49,680 nucleotides of DNA from Paenibacillus hemerocallicola (GCF_006265175.1 NZ_VDCQ01000070.1:1-49680); one strand, 5' to 3'. Positions 8,539 to 17,729 are shown, counted from the stretch's first letter. Program-made: numbers and translations. Notes: generated from the letters alone by a model not told the origin.

Positions 8539-9405
8539 ATGAAAAAACGATTCAGTCTGTTCACCGTCTTCAATGTCATCTTCCTGCTGTTCGTAGTCGT
8601 CGCGACGCTGTACCCGTTCCTCCATATGCTGGCCGTTTCGCTCAGCAAGGACATCTATGTGATGAAGGGCGAAATATCGATATGGCCGAAAGGCTGGAAC
8701 CTCGATATGTACAAGCTCGTGCTGAAGGACCCGCGCATCGCGACCGGCTATGTCAACACGATTATTTATGTGACGCTCGGTACCGCGATCGCGCTGCTGG
8801 TCACTTCTCTCGGCGCCTATGCGCTGTCCAAGAAAGAGATGCTGTTCAGTAAAGGCTTTACGCTTATGGTCATCTTCACGATGTTTTTCAGCGGCGGCAT
8901 GATCCCCACCTTTCTCGTCGTGAAAGGGATGGGGCTTATGGATACGATATGGGCGATGGTGCTGCCCGGCGCGGTCAGTACATGGAACCTGCTCATTATG
9001 CGGACGTTCTTCTCCGGCGTTCCGGTGGAGGTGGAGGAGTCGGGCAAGATGGACGGCCTGACCGATCTGGGCATCTTTTTCCGCATCGTAGCTCCGCTGT
9101 CCAAGGCGGTGTTCGCCACTATCGGCTTGTTCTATGCCGTAGCTTTGTGGAACAACTTTTATTATCCGCTGCTGTACTTGCGGGACCCGGACTTGTTCCC
9201 GCTGCAGGTTATTCTCCGCAACATCGTGCTGGCCGGGCAAGTCAACTCCGGCGATGTAACTAGCGTCGGCGGAGACAATATGATCGTCGAGGAGTCTTTG
9301 AAATTCGCCACCATTATCGTATCCACGGTCCCCATTCTCTTGCTGTACCCGATGCTCCAGAAGCATTTCGTCAAAGGAGCTATGATCGGGGCGGTCAAGG
9401 GCTGA
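8539..9405 (+). CDS. ABC transporter permease, LplC/YtcP type (sugar)
   Basis: 288 residues, six membrane segments and the CUT1 EAA-type motif EESGKMDGLTDLGIFFRIVA near 175-195; the protein ends in the group's usual HFVKGAMIGAVKG tail. It forms the transmembrane pore as a heterodimer with the preceding permease. ATG 8539 lies 16 bases after the previous stop with GGAAGGGGA just upstream, which points to translational coupling. The binding protein follows 58 bases downstream. Confidence 0.93.
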   Translation: MKKRFSLFTVFNVIFLLFVVVATLYPFLHMLAVSLSKDIYVMKGEISIWPKGWNLDMYKLVLKDPRIATGYVNTIIYVTLGTAIALLVTSLGAYALSKKEMLFSKGFTLMVIFTMFFSGGMIPTFLVVKGMGLMDTIWAMVLPGAVSTWNLLIMRTFFSGVPVEVEESGKMDGLTDLGIFFRIVAPLSKAVFATIGLFYAVALWNNFYYPLLYLRDPDLFPLQVILRNIVLAGQVNSGDVTSVGGDNMIVEESLKFATIIVSTVPILLLYPMLQKHFVKGAMIGAVKG

Positions 9406-9463
9406 CTCATACAAAGGTTGTTCCCGTTCAGGTGGGGTATAATGAACAAGAGGAGAGATGAAC

Positions 9464-10993
9464 ATGAGAAAAGGGTTGTCGATTACGACGGCAGTCGGGC
9501 TGTCCCTCGCCATTGTCGCAGGCTGCTCGGGGTCCAAAACAGAAACGACGGGTGACGCGGGAACGCCGTCCACCTCCAACGCTCCGGTCAAGCAAACGTT
9601 CTCCATGCTGACCGAGTCGCATCCCAGCTGGCCGTACAACAAAGATTGGCTCATCTGGAAGCTGCTCGAAGAGAAGACCGGCGTCACGATCGATATGCAG
9701 GTGCCGTCCGGCAAGCTGGACGAAGCGGTCAACCTCGCGATCGCATCCGGCAATATGCCCGACATGATGTTCATGCTGAGCGACCAGACGGCCAACAAAT
9801 TCGGCCAGCAAGGCGCCCTCGTCAACATTCTCGACTATGTGAACGAGATGCCGAATTTCAAAAAGTGGATGGATAAATATCCGGAAATATCCAAATCGGC
9901 GATTGCCGCCGACGGCAAAATGTATAAATTTCCGAACGAAGGCTTCGGCGAGACGAACCGGATGATCTGGCTGGTCCGGGATGACGTATTCAAGCAGCAC
10001 GGACTGACGGCGCCGAAAACGTACGACGAGCTGTACACCGTATTGAAGAAGCTGAAGGAGCTGTATCCCAACAGTTACCCGCTCGCATTCCGTTCGGGCG
10101 CTTCGCTTAACATGATGAAGAACCTGTCGGCCAACTTTTCCACGAATGAAGGATACTACTATGAGAACAACGAGCTGAAGTACGGTCCGATCAGCGATAA
10201 TTACAAAAAAATAGTCGAATACTTGAACAAGTTTTACAAGGAAGGGCTTATTCCGCCGGACTGGCTGACGATGGATACGAAGCAATGGCAAGACATCATG
10301 TCGACGAACCGTTCCTTCGTGACGTTCGACTACATTAGCCGGATCGATTTCTTCAACCTGGCTCTGCGCAAAGACAATCCGAATTTCAATATGGCTTTCA
10401 TGGCTCCTCCGGCCGGTCTGCCCGGCGGCAAGCAATTGAGCGCCTATACGCAGTTCGTGGAATCCGGTCTGACCGTATCCTCCAAGTCGAAAAACATTAA
10501 AGGCGTCATGAAATACATCGACTTCTACTACTCCGATGATGGCCGCAACGTCGCCAGCTGGGGCAAGGAAGGCGAGACGTATACGGTAACGAACGGCAAG
10601 AAGCAGCTCATCAAGGACAAATTCGTGGACGTATCGGATATGCGCAAAAAGACCGGTCTGGCCACGAACGGCGTATATACGTGGATCGACTTTGACGCCC
10701 ACCTGTCGCTCGCCTCGCCGGAGCTCCAAGCCGCTTATCCGGAAGCCCGCAAATACGACGACGTATTCCGGGCGAGAGCAAGCTTTAACGAGAAGGAGCA
10801 GGAGATCATTTCCACATCGGGACTGGCCATCGACAAGCACCGCGAGGAAAGCATCACGAAGTTCATTCTGGGAGAGAAAAGCTTGAACGATTGGGACAAA
10901 TACGTCGACGAAGCGAAGAAGCTCGGCCTGCAAAAGGTGATGGACACCTACAAAACGGCTTATGAGCGCGCGGCGAAGACAAGCTTGAAGTAA
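9464..10993 (+). CDS. Extracellular solute-binding lipoprotein (LplA/YtcQ type)
   Basis: About 509 residues. A lipoprotein signal with lipobox AIVAGC places the modified cysteine at residue 21, so the protein is tethered to the outer face of the membrane. The body is a family-1 type solute-binding fold of the size usual for LplA/YtcQ proteins, which bind oligosaccharides (aromatic-rich, e.g. YPEISKSAIAADGKMYKFPN). AGGAGAG at 9451-9457 abuts an ATG at 9458 and is seven bases from the ATG at 9464, so I prefer 9464. A TATAAT at 9438-9443 with a poor -35 (TTGTTC, spacing 14) might give extra transcription of this gene. It is the last gene of the operon; a terminator follows. Confidence 0.92.
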   Translation: MRKGLSITTAVGLSLAIVAGCSGSKTETTGDAGTPSTSNAPVKQTFSMLTESHPSWPYNKDWLIWKLLEEKTGVTIDMQVPSGKLDEAVNLAIASGNMPDMMFMLSDQTANKFGQQGALVNILDYVNEMPNFKKWMDKYPEISKSAIAADGKMYKFPNEGFGETNRMIWLVRDDVFKQHGLTAPKTYDELYTVLKKLKELYPNSYPLAFRSGASLNMMKNLSANFSTNEGYYYENNELKYGPISDNYKKIVEYLNKFYKEGLIPPDWLTMDTKQWQDIMSTNRSFVTFDYISRIDFFNLALRKDNPNFNMAFMAPPAGLPGGKQLSAYTQFVESGLTVSSKSKNIKGVMKYIDFYYSDDGRNVASWGKEGETYTVTNGKKQLIKDKFVDVSDMRKKTGLATNGVYTWIDFDAHLSLASPELQAAYPEARKYDDVFRARASFNEKEQEIISTSGLAIDKHREESITKFILGEKSLNDWDKYVDEAKKLGLQKVMDTYKTAYERAAKTSLK

Positions 10994-11015
10994 TAAGGAA
11001 TACCCGTAATAAGCG

Positions 11016-11070
11016 CACCCCTTGGTCATCGGAGAGATGTTACTCCGAAGTCCGAGGGGTGTTTGTGTTT
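11016..11070 (+). terminator. Terminator of the first ABC operon
   Basis: CACCCCTTGG (11016-11025) pairs with CCGAGGGGTG (11052-11061) with one G-U pair, an inner CGG/CCG extends the stem, and GTTTGTGTTT follows. Confidence 0.75.
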
Positions 11071-11265
11071 ACGAATTATGGTTCCGGCCTTCTGGGGCCA
11101 GCGAGCTTCGGCATTCCTTACCGTCAACTCTTATGGCATTCGGGGCGCGTTTGTAGATGAGAAGATGGTGTGAAAATTGACGAAACTTCCGGAATGCCCG
11201 CGAATTGTGTCCTATAATAAGAGCGGAACCCGATTGCATAGCGGGAGTGGAAGGGGCGAAGCCAT

Positions 11266-11961
11266 ATGAACTCAGCCGATTGGAAAAGCAAGCTGATGAA
11301 CGGGGAGCCGGTAACGGTCGTAGCGTACGGAGACAGTTGGACGTACGGCAGCGTGGCCGATGGATGGTACGAGGCGAGAGAGGCGGGGCTGGATGCGGAG
11401 CTGATTCACGGTTCCTGGGTGCTGCAGTTGAGAAAGCATTTGCAGAGCATCAATCCGAATGCGGTCGTCCATAATCGCGGCAAGGGAGGCTGGACCAGCA
11501 TCCAAGGGCTGGATGCGTTCGGCGAAAGGGTCGCCGAGCTGCGGCCGGATGTGCTGCTGCTGAACTTCGGCATCAACGATTGGAAAAGACCGATACCGCT
11601 CGGCGAGTATCGGGCCAGCATGGAGCGGATATTGGACGAGACGAAGGCGATCGGCAGCGCCTGCCTGCTCTGGACGTCGGGACCGTTGTCCACGATATCG
11701 GGACAAACGTATGGCTGGAAAAACCCGGTTGCAGACGAAGCGTTTCCCGCGACGTTCGACCAGTACAGCGATACGATCCGGGAGCTCACGGTATCCCGCA
11801 ATCTCCCGCTGGCCGACGCCGAGCGGGAGATCGAAGCGGAGTGGCGGTCCGGTACGGATATATCCGGCTGGTTTTTCGACGCCATCCACTTTACGCAGCA
11901 AGGACACGACCGGATTTTCAATTGCATCAGACGGACGATCGAGAGCGTCGGGCAAGGCTGA
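11266..11961 (+). CDS. SGNH/GDSL-family hydrolase
   Basis: 231 residues without a signal peptide, so probably cytoplasmic. The SGNH blocks are all present: block I VAYGDSWTYG with nucleophile Ser24, block II glycine in NRGKGGW, block III GIND with Asn near residue 104, and block V DAIHFTQQGH with Asp205 and His208. Family members are esterases, lipases or carbohydrate deacetylases; this one could remove acetyl groups from imported sugars, given the sugar transport genes nearby (inference). ATG 11266 has GGAAGGGG-type purines upstream. A TATAAT lies at 11213-11218, but no -35 box stands at normal spacing (a TTGACG is 30 bases away). The convergent YqkE gene lies beyond repeat element A. Confidence 0.9.
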   Translation: MNSADWKSKLMNGEPVTVVAYGDSWTYGSVADGWYEAREAGLDAELIHGSWVLQLRKHLQSINPNAVVHNRGKGGWTSIQGLDAFGERVAELRPDVLLLNFGINDWKRPIPLGEYRASMERILDETKAIGSACLLWTSGPLSTISGQTYGWKNPVADEAFPATFDQYSDTIRELTVSRNLPLADAEREIEAEWRSGTDISGWFFDAIHFTQQGHDRIFNCIRRTIESVGQG

Positions 11962-11984
11962 GGGGACAGGTTAAGGAAGCGGAC

Positions 11985-12171
11985 ATAACGGAACTACGGT
12001 TCGTTATTGGCTCGATCTGGAGTGACTATGAGATTATAAAGGAACGGAGTTCCGTTACACGCCCTCTTTGTTTGCGGTTCAGGCGCAGATGGAGGCGATA
12101 ACGGAACACCGTTCCTTTATTCTCGGGAAATATCGGGAAATATCCGAGTTAGAGGAATAGATTTCCGCTAT
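11985..12171. repeat. Four-dyad spaced repeat element, copy A
   Basis: Four 23-base dyads lie at 11985-12007, 12036-12058, 12098-12120 and 12149-12171. Their arms are ATAACGGAAC/GGTTCGTTAT, ATAAAGGAAC/GTTCCGTTAC, ATAACGGAAC/GTTCCTTTAT and TTAGAGGAAT/TTTCCGCTAT around three free bases. Start-to-start distances are 51, 62 and 51. The element fills the gap between the convergent SGNH hydrolase and YqkE genes. Copies B (17872-18057) and C (32349-32535) share the same dyads and distances, not the spacer sequence. Confidence 0.92.
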
Positions 12172-12179
12172 TTGCGGAT

Positions 12180-12437
12180 TCACTTGAACTTGCGCCAGTC
12201 CATCCCGCTCTTCTCGAGCAAATGGCCGAAATCGTTATCGAGCCGCTTCTGCTCGGCTTTGCGCGCTTCTTCCTCGCGCTTGCGGATGTCTTCCTTGCGT
12301 TTTTCCTCGGCCGCCTTCAACTCGTCGCCGGTCGCCTTCAGCTTCTCCACGACGGCGGGATTCAGCAAATCTTTCAGCGTAGCCGGCTTGTCGGAGGAGG
12401 CTGGGGCCGAAGGTGCGGGTCTTCTCGATTTTGCCAA
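12180..12437 (-). CDS. yqkE: YqkE-like protein (DUF3886)
   Basis: 85 residues, very rich in charged residues. It has the DUF3886 pattern: a proline/alanine-rich basic start, TLKDLLN, a long Lys/Glu/Arg coiled-coil stretch (about 40-70) and the conserved end SGMDWRKFK. Function is unknown in the family. The start is TTG 12437, because GAGGTG lies seven bases upstream and no ATG is available; a minus-strand TATAAT at 12470-12465 gives a short leader. Its stop is only nine bases from repeat element A. Confidence 0.85.
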   Translation of the reverse strand: MAKSRRPAPSAPASSDKPATLKDLLNPAVVEKLKATGDELKAAEEKRKEDIRKREEEARKAEQKRLDNDFGHLLEKSGMDWRKFK

Positions 12438-12572
12438 CAGGGTTCACCTCGTTTTCTTTTTTTCATTATACCAGTTTTGCGGTCGTCGATCTAAGGGTGG
12501 CTGTCGCGGCTGCAGCACTTCGTCTTGGCATCGCGATGACATTTAATGAAGCGATTGGGAAGGGTGCCCAAG

Positions 12573-12601
12573 TTTCTTTTTTACCGGCAAAGTGATAAAA
12601 T
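12573..12601 (+). promoter_or_regulatory. Probable promoter of the binding-protein/two-component operon
   Basis: TAAAAT at 12596-12601 with a poor -35 (TTTCTT, 12573-12578) at 17-base spacing. The cre site at 12615-12628 would lie just downstream of the start of transcription. Confidence 0.4.
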
Positions 12602-12614
12602 AAAGGGCAAAAGC

Positions 12615-12628
12615 TGAAAGCGTTTGCG
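12615..12628 (+). promoter_or_regulatory. cre-type site (CcpA) before the three-gene sensing operon
   Basis: TGAAAGCGTTTGCG matches 13 of 14 positions of the consensus TGWAARCGYTWNCW. It lies 66 bases upstream of the start codon and just downstream of the probable -10 box, where CcpA would act as a roadblock in the presence of preferred sugars. Confidence 0.65.
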
Positions 12629-12693
12629 AACGTTTACAGGGGGCTCGCGGACGGTTATCCGCCTCATTCGTTTCGGAGGAAAGGAATTGGCGC

Positions 12694-14220
12694 ATGGGGA
12701 AAATAAAAAAGAGAAGGCTCATCGCATCGGTTGCAGCGGCAGCGGGTGCCGTTGCTATTGCCGCCATCGTCTGGTCGCTCTTTTCATCAAAGGGGGAGCA
12801 GGGGGGGAGTCCGAACGGCGAGAAGGAGAAAATTTCCATTGTTATTAGTGGTTTAGGGATGACTTTTCCAGCGGGAATGAACGAAAACAAAAACCCGTAC
12901 TTGGATTATATCGAGAAGAGCACGAATCTGGACATCAACGTATTTCTTCCTCCGATCGAAAGCTACGAGGAGAAGCTGAACATCATGATGACGTCCAGCA
13001 GTTTGCCGGATATGCTGTACACGGGTAACAAGGTGTGGCTCGCGAACTACGTCCACCAAGGCAAGCTGAGGCCGCTGGACGAAGAAATCGCGAAGTACGG
13101 GCCGGCGCTGAAGGAGAAAATACCGCAGAAGGCGTGGGACCAGGTAACGTTCAACGGCCGTATTTATGCGATCCCGAGCATGAATGAAGTGAAGGGCATC
13201 GAGCTGATGTATGTGCGGAAAGATTGGCTGGACCGGCTCGGTCTTAAGCCGCCCAAGACGCTTGACGAGTATTACGTGGTCATAAAAGCATTCGCCACCC
13301 AGGACCCGGACGGCAACGGCAAGCACGATACGATCGGGTTGCTTGTGACGGAAAATTTGGGGCGGACGGCTCCGCTATTCGGCGCGTTCGGCATCCAGCT
13401 CAACCAATGGCTCGAGCAGGACGGCAGGCTTGTCTACGCGAATACTACGCCGCAGGCGAAAGAGGCGATCGCCTTCCTGCGCAGGCTGTATGAGGAAAAT
13501 TTGATTGATCCCGATTTCCCGCTGAACCGCATTCAAAATTTATATTACGATAAAATCGTATCCGGCAAAGTCGGGCTGTTCTCGGCGACATGGTACGATA
13601 CACGGGGGCCGATCGAGCAGAACAAGCAGCGAGATCCGAAGGCGGAATGGATTCCGCTCGAATATCCGACAGGGCCGCAAGGATATAAAGGGGTATACGC
13701 CGCCAATCTCGTTCGCGGCTACGGCGTCGTTCCCGAGAGCAGCCCGAATGCGGCGAATGTCGTCAAGCTGCTCAATTTTATTGCCGGAGAAGGCCATCGC
13801 GATTTGAAGCTCGGGTTCGAGAATCAGGTATGGTCGATGAAGAACGGCAAGATGGTCACCGATTTTTCCGAGCATAACAAGCATTTGTACCGGGGCATTT
13901 ATACCGCGCTAGTCGACGTGGTCGAGCCGGAGATGGATAAGCAGCGGCTGGACTCGATCGGCGAGCAGTTTCATTTGTACGATAATTTGAAGCGGATCGA
14001 GGGCAACTTGATTTCAAACAAATTTACCGGTCTGCCGACGACGTCAATGGGTCAATACATGTCCAAGCTGACAACGTCGATGCAGGATTCGTTTATCGAG
14101 ATGATCGTCGGCGTCACGCCGCTCGACGCATTCGAGGACAATGTCGCCCGATGGAAATCGGAGGGACTGGATGAAATCACTAAAGAGGTGAACCAGTGGT
14201 ATGCTTCGACCTCCAAATAA
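12694..14220 (+). CDS. Membrane-anchored solute-binding protein, no lipobox
   Basis: 508 residues resembling LplA-type sugar-binding proteins (LPDMLYTGNKVWLANYV, DPDGNGKHDTIGLLV, EENLIDPDFPLN). The N-terminus is basic and then hydrophobic (residues ~8-28), but there is no cysteine, so it looks like a signal anchor instead of a lipoprotein. ATG 12694 has GGAAAGGAA upstream. No permease gene is present; instead a YesM-type kinase (57 bases downstream) and a YesN-type regulator follow on the same strand, ending the unit. This suggests a sensory instead of a transport role: the protein presents a sugar to the kinase. Comparable units of binding protein plus two-component pair are known in clostridia. 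A cre site precedes the operon. Confidence 0.88.
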   Translation: MGKIKKRRLIASVAAAAGAVAIAAIVWSLFSSKGEQGGSPNGEKEKISIVISGLGMTFPAGMNENKNPYLDYIEKSTNLDINVFLPPIESYEEKLNIMMTSSSLPDMLYTGNKVWLANYVHQGKLRPLDEEIAKYGPALKEKIPQKAWDQVTFNGRIYAIPSMNEVKGIELMYVRKDWLDRLGLKPPKTLDEYYVVIKAFATQDPDGNGKHDTIGLLVTENLGRTAPLFGAFGIQLNQWLEQDGRLVYANTTPQAKEAIAFLRRLYEENLIDPDFPLNRIQNLYYDKIVSGKVGLFSATWYDTRGPIEQNKQRDPKAEWIPLEYPTGPQGYKGVYAANLVRGYGVVPESSPNAANVVKLLNFIAGEGHRDLKLGFENQVWSMKNGKMVTDFSEHNKHLYRGIYTALVDVVEPEMDKQRLDSIGEQFHLYDNLKRIEGNLISNKFTGLPTTSMGQYMSKLTTSMQDSFIEMIVGVTPLDAFEDNVARWKSEGLDEITKEVNQWYASTSK

Positions 14221-14277
14221 GCGTCGAGTGATCGGGCGTTCGGTTCGCGATCGGCATTTTGAACAGAAACGGGGGTT

Positions 14278-16137
14278 TTGAAGATACGCCTGCTTCGCTG
14301 GTTCACCCGGCTTTATCATCAAAACATCCAGCTAAGGTTAACGATTTATTTTTTGTTCATTTTGCTGCCGTTAGTCGCGGTCAGTTTGTTCTCGACGTTC
14401 CGATCGCAGGATTTGCTGGTCGAGCAGACGACCGAGCGGACGAGAACGGCGCTCTCCTCCTCGATGGACTATATCGATTTGACGCTGCAGAACGTCGAGG
14501 AAATTTCCACGGTCATCGCCACGGACAGCAATATGCTCCGACTGCTGGAGAAGTCCGGACCGGGGCTTTCCCCGCAGGCGGTGCTCAATTTTCTGGACCT
14601 GCTGAAGCAATTGTCCAGCATAACCTCGATTAACCATATGATCTCGCAAGTTTCGATCTATCATTCGCCCTCGGGCGTGCTCTTGTCGACGACGAACGGC
14701 AGCAAGCGGGTGACGAATCCCGCCCAGCAGGACTGGCTGGCGCAAATGGCCCGTTTCAGCGGCAGCGGCATCGTGTACACAATGTCCGAGGAGCCGACGC
14801 CGGAAGGCAAGACGTTCGGCGATCTGATCGGAGCCGACGGCATCTCGCTCGTTCGCGTGATGGATCTGAACAATCCGCTGCGGCAGCCGAACTTGCTCGC
14901 GGTCACGCTGAGCAAAGCGAAGCTGCTTAATTTGATTCATTCGTTGCTCCCGTCGGAAAATGCGCAAATTTATTTGATGAACGACAACAGGAAAATCATT
15001 ACCGGCTCGGACGATGCGACCGCAGAGCAATTGTCCGCCCGAATGGCCGACGAAGACATGTTTACGGTGCAGGTCAATTCGAAATATTACAAATGGTCCC
15101 TCCTCCTCATGCAGCCGCGCAAGGAAGTATACGCGAAGTCCGAGCAGATGCAGCTCTATACGTATGTCATTATCGGCATCAGCGTGCTGCTGGCGCTATG
15201 GATTTCGTGGGCGGTATACAGCGGTATCGCGTCTCCCGTGCAGAAGCTGATGCAGGGGATGAAGCGGGCGGGCAGCGGCAATTTCAATGTGAAGCTGGAA
15301 AACGACCGGCAGGACGAGTTCGGCTATTTGACCCAATCGTTCAACCAGATGATCCTTGATCAGAAGCAGCTGATCGAGCACGGCTACGAGCAGCAGCTCC
15401 GGCTTGCCGTCACGGAACTGAAGTTTTTGCAGACGCAGATCAATCCGCACTTTCTGTACAATACGCTGGACTCGATTTATTGGGCCGCCAAAAACTACGA
15501 GGCGGACGAAATCAGCGAGATGGTGCTGAACTTGTCCCGCTTTTTCCGGCTTAGTCTGAATAAAGGAACCGATACGTTCACGGTCGAAGAGACCGTGGCG
15601 CATCTGCACTACTATGTGCGGGTGCAGCAGCTCCGATTTTTGGACAAGTTTTCGGTAGCCTACGACATTCAGGAGGAGAGCAAGACGATCCCGATCATGA
15701 AGCTGCTGCTGCAGCCGCTCGTCGAAAACGCCATTCTCCATGGCTTGGAGCAGCGGGACCGCGGAGGCGAGCTGATTGTCCGAGCCCGTCTGGAGGACGG
15801 CTTCGTGCATATGACGGTAACGGATAACGGAGTCGGCATGCCGCAGGACCGTCTCCGCTATATTAGCGGGGAGCTTGAGCGGGTATTCGCTCCGGACAAG
15901 CCGGGACTGTCGCTCCCGCCTTGGGAAAACGCCAAAGATTTGTACGGTCTGCGCAACGTGGCGTCCCGCGTCCGGATGGTATACGGCAAACGGTCGCGGA
16001 TGGAAATCGATAGCCGGGAGGGAGAGGGAACGTCCGTTACGGTGCGTCTACCGCTCGACCGGTGCAAGGAAATGCTTCAGCTTTCGCCCGAACGGGCGGA
16101 TACCGACAACGAGAAGGAGGCGGGAGGGTCCGTATGA
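14278..16137 (+). CDS. Sensor histidine kinase, YesM family
   Basis: 619 residues: first membrane helix at about 20-42, an extracellular Cache-like region to about 290, a second helix (about 296-318), HAMP (about 318-370), the His_kinase domain with phospho-accepting His391 in INPHFLYNTLDSIYW, and an ATPase domain with N-box (LVENAILHG) and G-boxes (VTDNGVGMP, GLRNVASR). Start TTG 14278 is inferred: an in-frame TGA at 14260 excludes longer forms and later starts would cut the first helix; GGGGG is only two bases upstream, so initiation may be weak. Its stop overlaps the start of the response regulator (ATGA), so the two are coupled. It should phosphorylate that regulator on binding of a sugar or of the upstream binding protein. 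Confidence 0.92.
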   Translation: MKIRLLRWFTRLYHQNIQLRLTIYFLFILLPLVAVSLFSTFRSQDLLVEQTTERTRTALSSSMDYIDLTLQNVEEISTVIATDSNMLRLLEKSGPGLSPQAVLNFLDLLKQLSSITSINHMISQVSIYHSPSGVLLSTTNGSKRVTNPAQQDWLAQMARFSGSGIVYTMSEEPTPEGKTFGDLIGADGISLVRVMDLNNPLRQPNLLAVTLSKAKLLNLIHSLLPSENAQIYLMNDNRKIITGSDDATAEQLSARMADEDMFTVQVNSKYYKWSLLLMQPRKEVYAKSEQMQLYTYVIIGISVLLALWISWAVYSGIASPVQKLMQGMKRAGSGNFNVKLENDRQDEFGYLTQSFNQMILDQKQLIEHGYEQQLRLAVTELKFLQTQINPHFLYNTLDSIYWAAKNYEADEISEMVLNLSRFFRLSLNKGTDTFTVEETVAHLHYYVRVQQLRFLDKFSVAYDIQEESKTIPIMKLLLQPLVENAILHGLEQRDRGGELIVRARLEDGFVHMTVTDNGVGMPQDRLRYISGELERVFAPDKPGLSLPPWENAKDLYGLRNVASRVRMVYGKRSRMEIDSREGEGTSVTVRLPLDRCKEMLQLSPERADTDNEKEAGGSV

Positions 16138-17729
16138 ACTTGCTCATCGTGGAAGATGAAATCCGGCTGTGTTACAGTCTGGTCAACAATCTCCCTTGGG
16201 AGCAGCACGGCATCGAAATTGTAGGCATGGCCCACAACGGACTCGATGCGCTCGAGCTGATCGAACGCAAGAAGCCCGATCTGCTGCTGCTCGATATTCA
16301 AATCCCCGGGGTCGACGGGCTGACCGTAGCGAAGAAGGTCCAAGAGCAGGGCACGATGACGAAGACGATCATCCTGAGCGGTCACGACAATTTTACGTAT
16401 GCGCAAAAAGCGCTCGAGTTCGGCGTGTACAAATATTTGCTGAAGCCGGCCGGCGATGCGGACATTATGGAGGCGGTGCTGAACGCGGCCGAGCAGCTAC
16501 GGCGCGAGCTTGAGCTCAAGCACAGCCAGGATGTGCTGCAGGAGAAGTGGCGGCACAATTTGCCGAACCTGCAGAACAACTTTTTCGTCAACTGGCTGAA
16601 CGGCAAGTTCGTGGAATGGGAAATCACGCAACGGAGCCTGGACGTGCAGCTCGAGCTGGAGCGGGAAGCCCGGTATGCGGTAGTCGCCGTCGATATGGAC
16701 CCCGTGCCGGAGCAGGAGACGAGATTTTCTTCGCAGGATATGCCCGTGCTGCAGTTCGCGCTCGGCGGTATCGCCAAGGAAGCGATGCCCGGCTTCTGGG
16801 TATGCTCCGATCCCGGGGGGCCGACGGCGCTTATTTTCAAGGCCGCCTTTGATAAAGACGCGGATGCGGTCATGCTCCAGGTGAATACGGATGTGGCCCG
16901 GCTGCTGTCCACGGTCAAGGAATGCTTGAAGCTTACCGCGAGCGGCGGCATTTGCCGTACGACCGGAAGCCGCGAAGAGGTTCCGGAGCTTTACCGGCAG
17001 GCGGTTCGCGCGCTTCAGAACCGGATCGTATACGGCGGGAACATCGCGATCCCGTTTCGCGAGGAGCCGGGCAACAAGCCGGTGCTGCCGGCGGACGCGA
17101 ATCTGGAGAAGACGCTGGAAATCGCCCTGCAGACCGGCGACGAGGCCAAGGCGGCGGAAACGCTCGAGCAGCTGTGGGCGATGAGCGGCATCATGACGGC
17201 GGAGTCGGTGGATGACGTCCAGGAAAATGTCATGTTTTTCGGCGCGCTGCTCATCCGGATCATGCAGAAGCAAGGCTGGCCGTTCAAGGAGCTGACCGGC
17301 GACGATTTCGCGCATTTCCTCAATCCGCAGGCGCTCGGGCATAAGGAACAAATCCACGCCATGCTGATCCGGGTCGTCCGGCGGGCGGCGATATACGTGC
17401 AGAAGCAGCGCATGTCCGTCAGCCACCAGATCGTGAAGCAGCTGCTCGGAATCGTCGAGGAAGAGATGGATCAGGAAATATCGCTGCATCAGGTAGCCGA
17501 CCGCCTGTACGTCAATTCGTCCTATTTAAGCCGATTGTTCAAGCAGGAAACGGGCAAGTCGTTCTCCGCCTACGTGATCGAGCGCAAGATGGAGCGCGCC
17601 AAGGCGGCACTGCTCGACGGCGCCAAAATCAGCGAAGCGGCCAGCATGGTCGGCTATCATGACGGCAGCTATTTCACACGCGTATTCCGCAAATATTGGG
17701 GTATGACGCCAGGCGAAGTAAGACCGTGA
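16134..17729 (+). CDS. Response regulator, YesN type (receiver plus AraC DNA-binding)
   Basis: 532 residues. The receiver domain (1-120) has the acidic pair E7-D8, phospho-acceptor Asp54 (LLLLDIQIPG), Ser in IILSGHDN and Lys in YLLKPAG. A middle region follows, then an AraC double helix-turn-helix at the end (ISLHQVADRLYVNSSYLSRL and AASMVGYHDGSYFTRVFRK). ATG 16134 overlaps the kinase stop and has GGGAGGG five bases upstream. It should activate sugar-use genes after phosphorylation by the kinase; its targets are not visible, and may include its own operon. It ends the three-gene unit and is followed by a hairpin and repeat element B. Confidence 0.93.
   Translation: MNLLIVEDEIRLCYSLVNNLPWEQHGIEIVGMAHNGLDALELIERKKPDLLLLDIQIPGVDGLTVAKKVQEQGTMTKTIILSGHDNFTYAQKALEFGVYKYLLKPAGDADIMEAVLNAAEQLRRELELKHSQDVLQEKWRHNLPNLQNNFFVNWLNGKFVEWEITQRSLDVQLELEREARYAVVAVDMDPVPEQETRFSSQDMPVLQFALGGIAKEAMPGFWVCSDPGGPTALIFKAAFDKDADAVMLQVNTDVARLLSTVKECLKLTASGGICRTTGSREEVPELYRQAVRALQNRIVYGGNIAIPFREEPGNKPVLPADANLEKTLEIALQTGDEAKAAETLEQLWAMSGIMTAESVDDVQENVMFFGALLIRIMQKQGWPFKELTGDDFAHFLNPQALGHKEQIHAMLIRVVRRAAIYVQKQRMSVSHQIVKQLLGIVEEEMDQEISLHQVADRLYVNSSYLSRLFKQETGKSFSAYVIERKMERAKAALLDGAKISEAASMVGYHDGSYFTRVFRKYWGMTPGEVRP

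Noticed and set aside
9428-11029. 533-codon minus-strand frame over the binding-protein gene
   Set aside because: Antisense shadow of a clear lipoprotein gene, with no recognisable domain.
11177-11218. Complete sigma-A promoter for the SGNH hydrolase
   Set aside because: TTGACG and TATAAT are 30 bases apart, too far to work as a pair.
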